Assembly (NCBI GenBank): GCA_051745835.1
Contig: JBNJEL010000001.1
Location: 1-53,335 of the forward strand
Reading direction: 5' to 3'
DNA length: 53,335 nt
DNA from: JBNJEL01 sp051745835
GTDB lineage: Bacteria; Bacillota; Halanaerobiia; Halobacteroidales; Acetohalobiaceae
Under the pieces are notes generated by a model that did no database searches, was not told the DNA's origin, and was given only the letters and a program-made list of their open reading frames with translations. The position numbers were made by a program, and so were the translations under genes. Positions 51,915 through 53,335 of this stretch are shown here, piece by piece. How positions within the stretch are numbered: the first letter of the stretch is position 1; the number at the start of each line of letters is the position of its first letter.

Positions 51915-52802
51915 TTAAGATAGACCAAATAATTTAGAAAAGAAACCTTTAACCCCTTTAGTAGAACTATCCTGTTTAATATCTAACAGATTATTCTTAA
52001 TTCTTCTAATCGATTCTGCTGCTTGAGATTGAGTAAACTCTAAGATAAAAGGTTGTTGATTCTTCACAGCTTTGCTCACACTTCTATCATACGGAATTGA
52101 ACCTAATACCTGTACCTCTAATTCCAAAAAATCACTAACTACATTCCTAATTCGATCAGCAATCTGTTTACCTTCACGCTGGCTATCAGTTTGATTAATT
52201 ACTAAATTGATTTTTACATTCTCTTTATAGTTTGCTAACACCTTTATTACTCCGTAAGCATCAGTTACTGAAGTAGGTTCTGGCGTCGAAACAACTATTA
52301 CCTCATCAGCAGCTAATACAAAATCGACTACAGCTTGAGAAACTCCAGCTCCAGTATCAATTAATATGATATCATAGCGATCTTCTAGTACTTTCCACTC
52401 CTTGATTAAGTATTCCAGCTGCTCTTTAGAGAGATTAGCCAACGAATCTAAACCTGAAGCTCCAGGTATCAATTCAATTCCTTGTGCATTCTCTATAATA
52501 ATATCTTCCATCCGCTGTTGTCTACGCATTACATGACCTAAATTATATTGAGGAGTTAAACCTAATACTACATCAACATTAGCCATGCCTAAATCAGCAT
52601 CAATAATTCCCACCTGATAGCCCTCTTGCTGTAAAGCCAATGATAGATTAACTACCAAATTAGTCTTACCTACTCCCCCTTTACCGCTGGTTACAGCATA
52701 AATTTTAGTCAAATTATCACTACTATCTGGCTGTTTAATTTCTGTTTCTGTTTTATCCTTATCTTCTACTAATTTGCGTAATTGATGAGCTTGATCCTTC
52801 AT
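51915..52802 (-). CDS. flhG: Flagellar number regulator FlhG (YlxH, MinD-like ATPase)
   Basis: A 295-aa MinD/ParA-type ATPase. The N-terminal DQAHQLRKLV is the FlhF-activating helix typical of FlhG. The deviant Walker A is SGKGGVGKTNLVVNLS (about 39-54), followed by DADLGMANVDVVLGL and LIDTGAGVS. The C-terminal amphipathic tail (VKGFFSKLFGLS) would be the membrane-binding helix. It stimulates FlhF GTPase and controls flagellar number and placement. AGGAG is 9 bases before ATG; it follows flhF by 6 bp. Confidence 0.97.
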   Translation of the reverse strand: MKDQAHQLRKLVEDKDKTETEIKQPDSSDNLTKIYAVTSGKGGVGKTNLVVNLSLALQQEGYQVGIIDADLGMANVDVVLGLTPQYNLGHVMRRQQRMEDIIIENAQGIELIPGASGLDSLANLSKEQLEYLIKEWKVLEDRYDIILIDTGAGVSQAVVDFVLAADEVIVVSTPEPTSVTDAYGVIKVLANYKENVKINLVINQTDSQREGKQIADRIRNVVSDFLELEVQVLGSIPYDRSVSKAVKNQQPFILEFTQSQAAESIRRIKNNLLDIKQDSSTKGVKGFFSKLFGLS

Positions 52803-52808
52803 CAGAAA

Positions 52809-53335
52809 TTACTCCTTTAAAAAGTTATCAATTAATTTTTGTGGTGCAAAGATCTCTATATCTTCTGGCACATCTTGTCCATCGGCTATATAAGAAAGCG
52901 GCAGCTCAAACTCTTCTAACAAGTTATAAATCACGCCTAAATTATTAGTTTCATCCAACTTAGTAAAGATAAATTTATCTAATTTAACCTCGCGAAAATT
53001 AGCAATAATATCTAATAGATCATTATACTTAATATTAGCACTTAAAACTAGATGTGTTTCATCAACATCTATCTTAGCTAATAAAGCATTCAACTCTGAC
53101 ATATGCATCTTATTATTTTGACTCCGACCAGCAGTATCAACTAAAATCAAATCTTTATCAGAAAATCTCTGCAAAGCAGTAGTTAACTCATTAGAATTAT
53201 AGACCACCTCTAATGGTACATCAATAATCTCACTATAAGTTTTTAACTGTTCTACAGCAGCAATCCGGTAAGTATCCGCAGTTACTAAACCTACTTCGCG
53301 ATCTTCAATTAAGCTAAAGTTAGCTGCTAACTTAG
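52809..53335 (-). CDS. flhF: Flagellar GTPase FlhF, C-terminal part (cut by window edge)
   Basis: The last 175 or so codons of an SRP-type GTPase. The frame is open to the window edge and reads ADTYRIAAVEQLKTYSEII, then LVDTAGRSQNN (G3) and FTKLDETNNLG (G4), all SRP-GTPase motifs. An in-frame ATG or GTG near 53207 would exclude the first of these, so it is not the start; the true start lies beyond the window. FlhF localises the first flagellar components with FlhG. Confidence 0.94.
   Translation of the reverse strand, partial: KLAANFSLIEDREVGLVTADTYRIAAVEQLKTYSEIIDVPLEVVYNSNELTTALQRFSDKDLILVDTAGRSQNNKMHMSELNALLAKIDVDETHLVLSANIKYNDLLDIIANFREVKLDKFIFTKLDETNNLGVIYNLLEEFELPLSYIADGQDVPEDIEIFAPQKLIDNFLKE

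Noticed and set aside
1..53335. CRISPR arrays, tRNA or rRNA genes, insertion sequences, prophage or toxin-antitoxin modules
   Set aside because: No direct-repeat arrays, cloverleaf-forming or rRNA-like sequence, transposase, integrase or toxin motif was seen on either strand.

Overview
The window is a low-GC, gene-dense stretch of a spore-forming, flagellated, anaerobe-type Firmicute. Apart from one plus-strand gene (15211-16395), every gene lies on the minus strand. Gene content (PolC, RNase J, dipicolinate synthase, SleB, FapA, SwrB-like protein), AT-rich codon use and acidic protein tails (for example the RpsB C-terminus) fit a moderately halophilic clostridial lineage. My best guess is Halanaerobiales/Halobacteroidaceae (Acetohalobium-like). 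That is inference from style, not a database match.

Reading in the direction of transcription (high to low coordinates), the first block is the end of a flagellar/chemotaxis operon: flhF (cut by the window edge), flhG, a YcgR/PilZ protein, cheC, cheD, an unknown membrane protein, the motility sigma factor, fapA, an unknown Gln-rich protein, a SwrB-like protein and an MltG-like protein without a catalytic domain. It closes with a strong hairpin. A separate promoter and a structured leader then start rpsB-tsf-pyrH-frr-uppS-cdsA-(AI-2E permease)-dxr-rseP-(HD protein)-ispG-mgtC-polC. After another terminator come rimP-nusA-infB-rbfA-nrnA-truB-ribF, then rpsO-pnp with their own promoter and leader. 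Next are nfo, a JAB-DinG helicase fusion and a LysM-SleB hydrolase. The order follows the Bacillus subtilis flhF-to-rnjB superlocus for about 45 kb. Differences include the absence of ylxR and the L7Ae-like gene between nusA and infB, and dut in the place of the M16 peptidase gene mlpA.

The central part carries spore and envelope genes: an amidase-GerMN fusion on the plus strand, two tandem YlxY-like deacetylases, dut and a YlmC/YmxH PRC-barrel protein, followed by a YflT-type stress protein. Then comes the lysine/dipicolinate operon dapB-dpaA-dpaB-asd-dapA behind a lysine riboswitch with its own terminator. A separate sequence upstream of dpaA matches the sigma-K consensus, so dipicolinate synthesis is probably uncoupled from lysine repression during sporulation. 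RNase J (own promoter) ends this block. The low-coordinate end holds a PAS-GGDEF-HD-GYP c-di-GMP protein, an unknown 81-aa protein, an MscS channel, a tiny Lys-rich protein and a dual-HD protein.

The most unusual observation is that two genes, the motility sigma factor (AUA) and an MgtC-type membrane protein (AUU), have no AUG, GUG or UUG that would give a family-complete N-terminus. Each has a GGAGGGG Shine-Dalgarno placed exactly as in frr (AUG) and tsf (GUG), five bases before an AUN codon. No rRNA, tRNA, CRISPR array, insertion sequence or prophage was seen. I found no clear new multi-gene system; most of the window is conserved housekeeping with several features worth checking.
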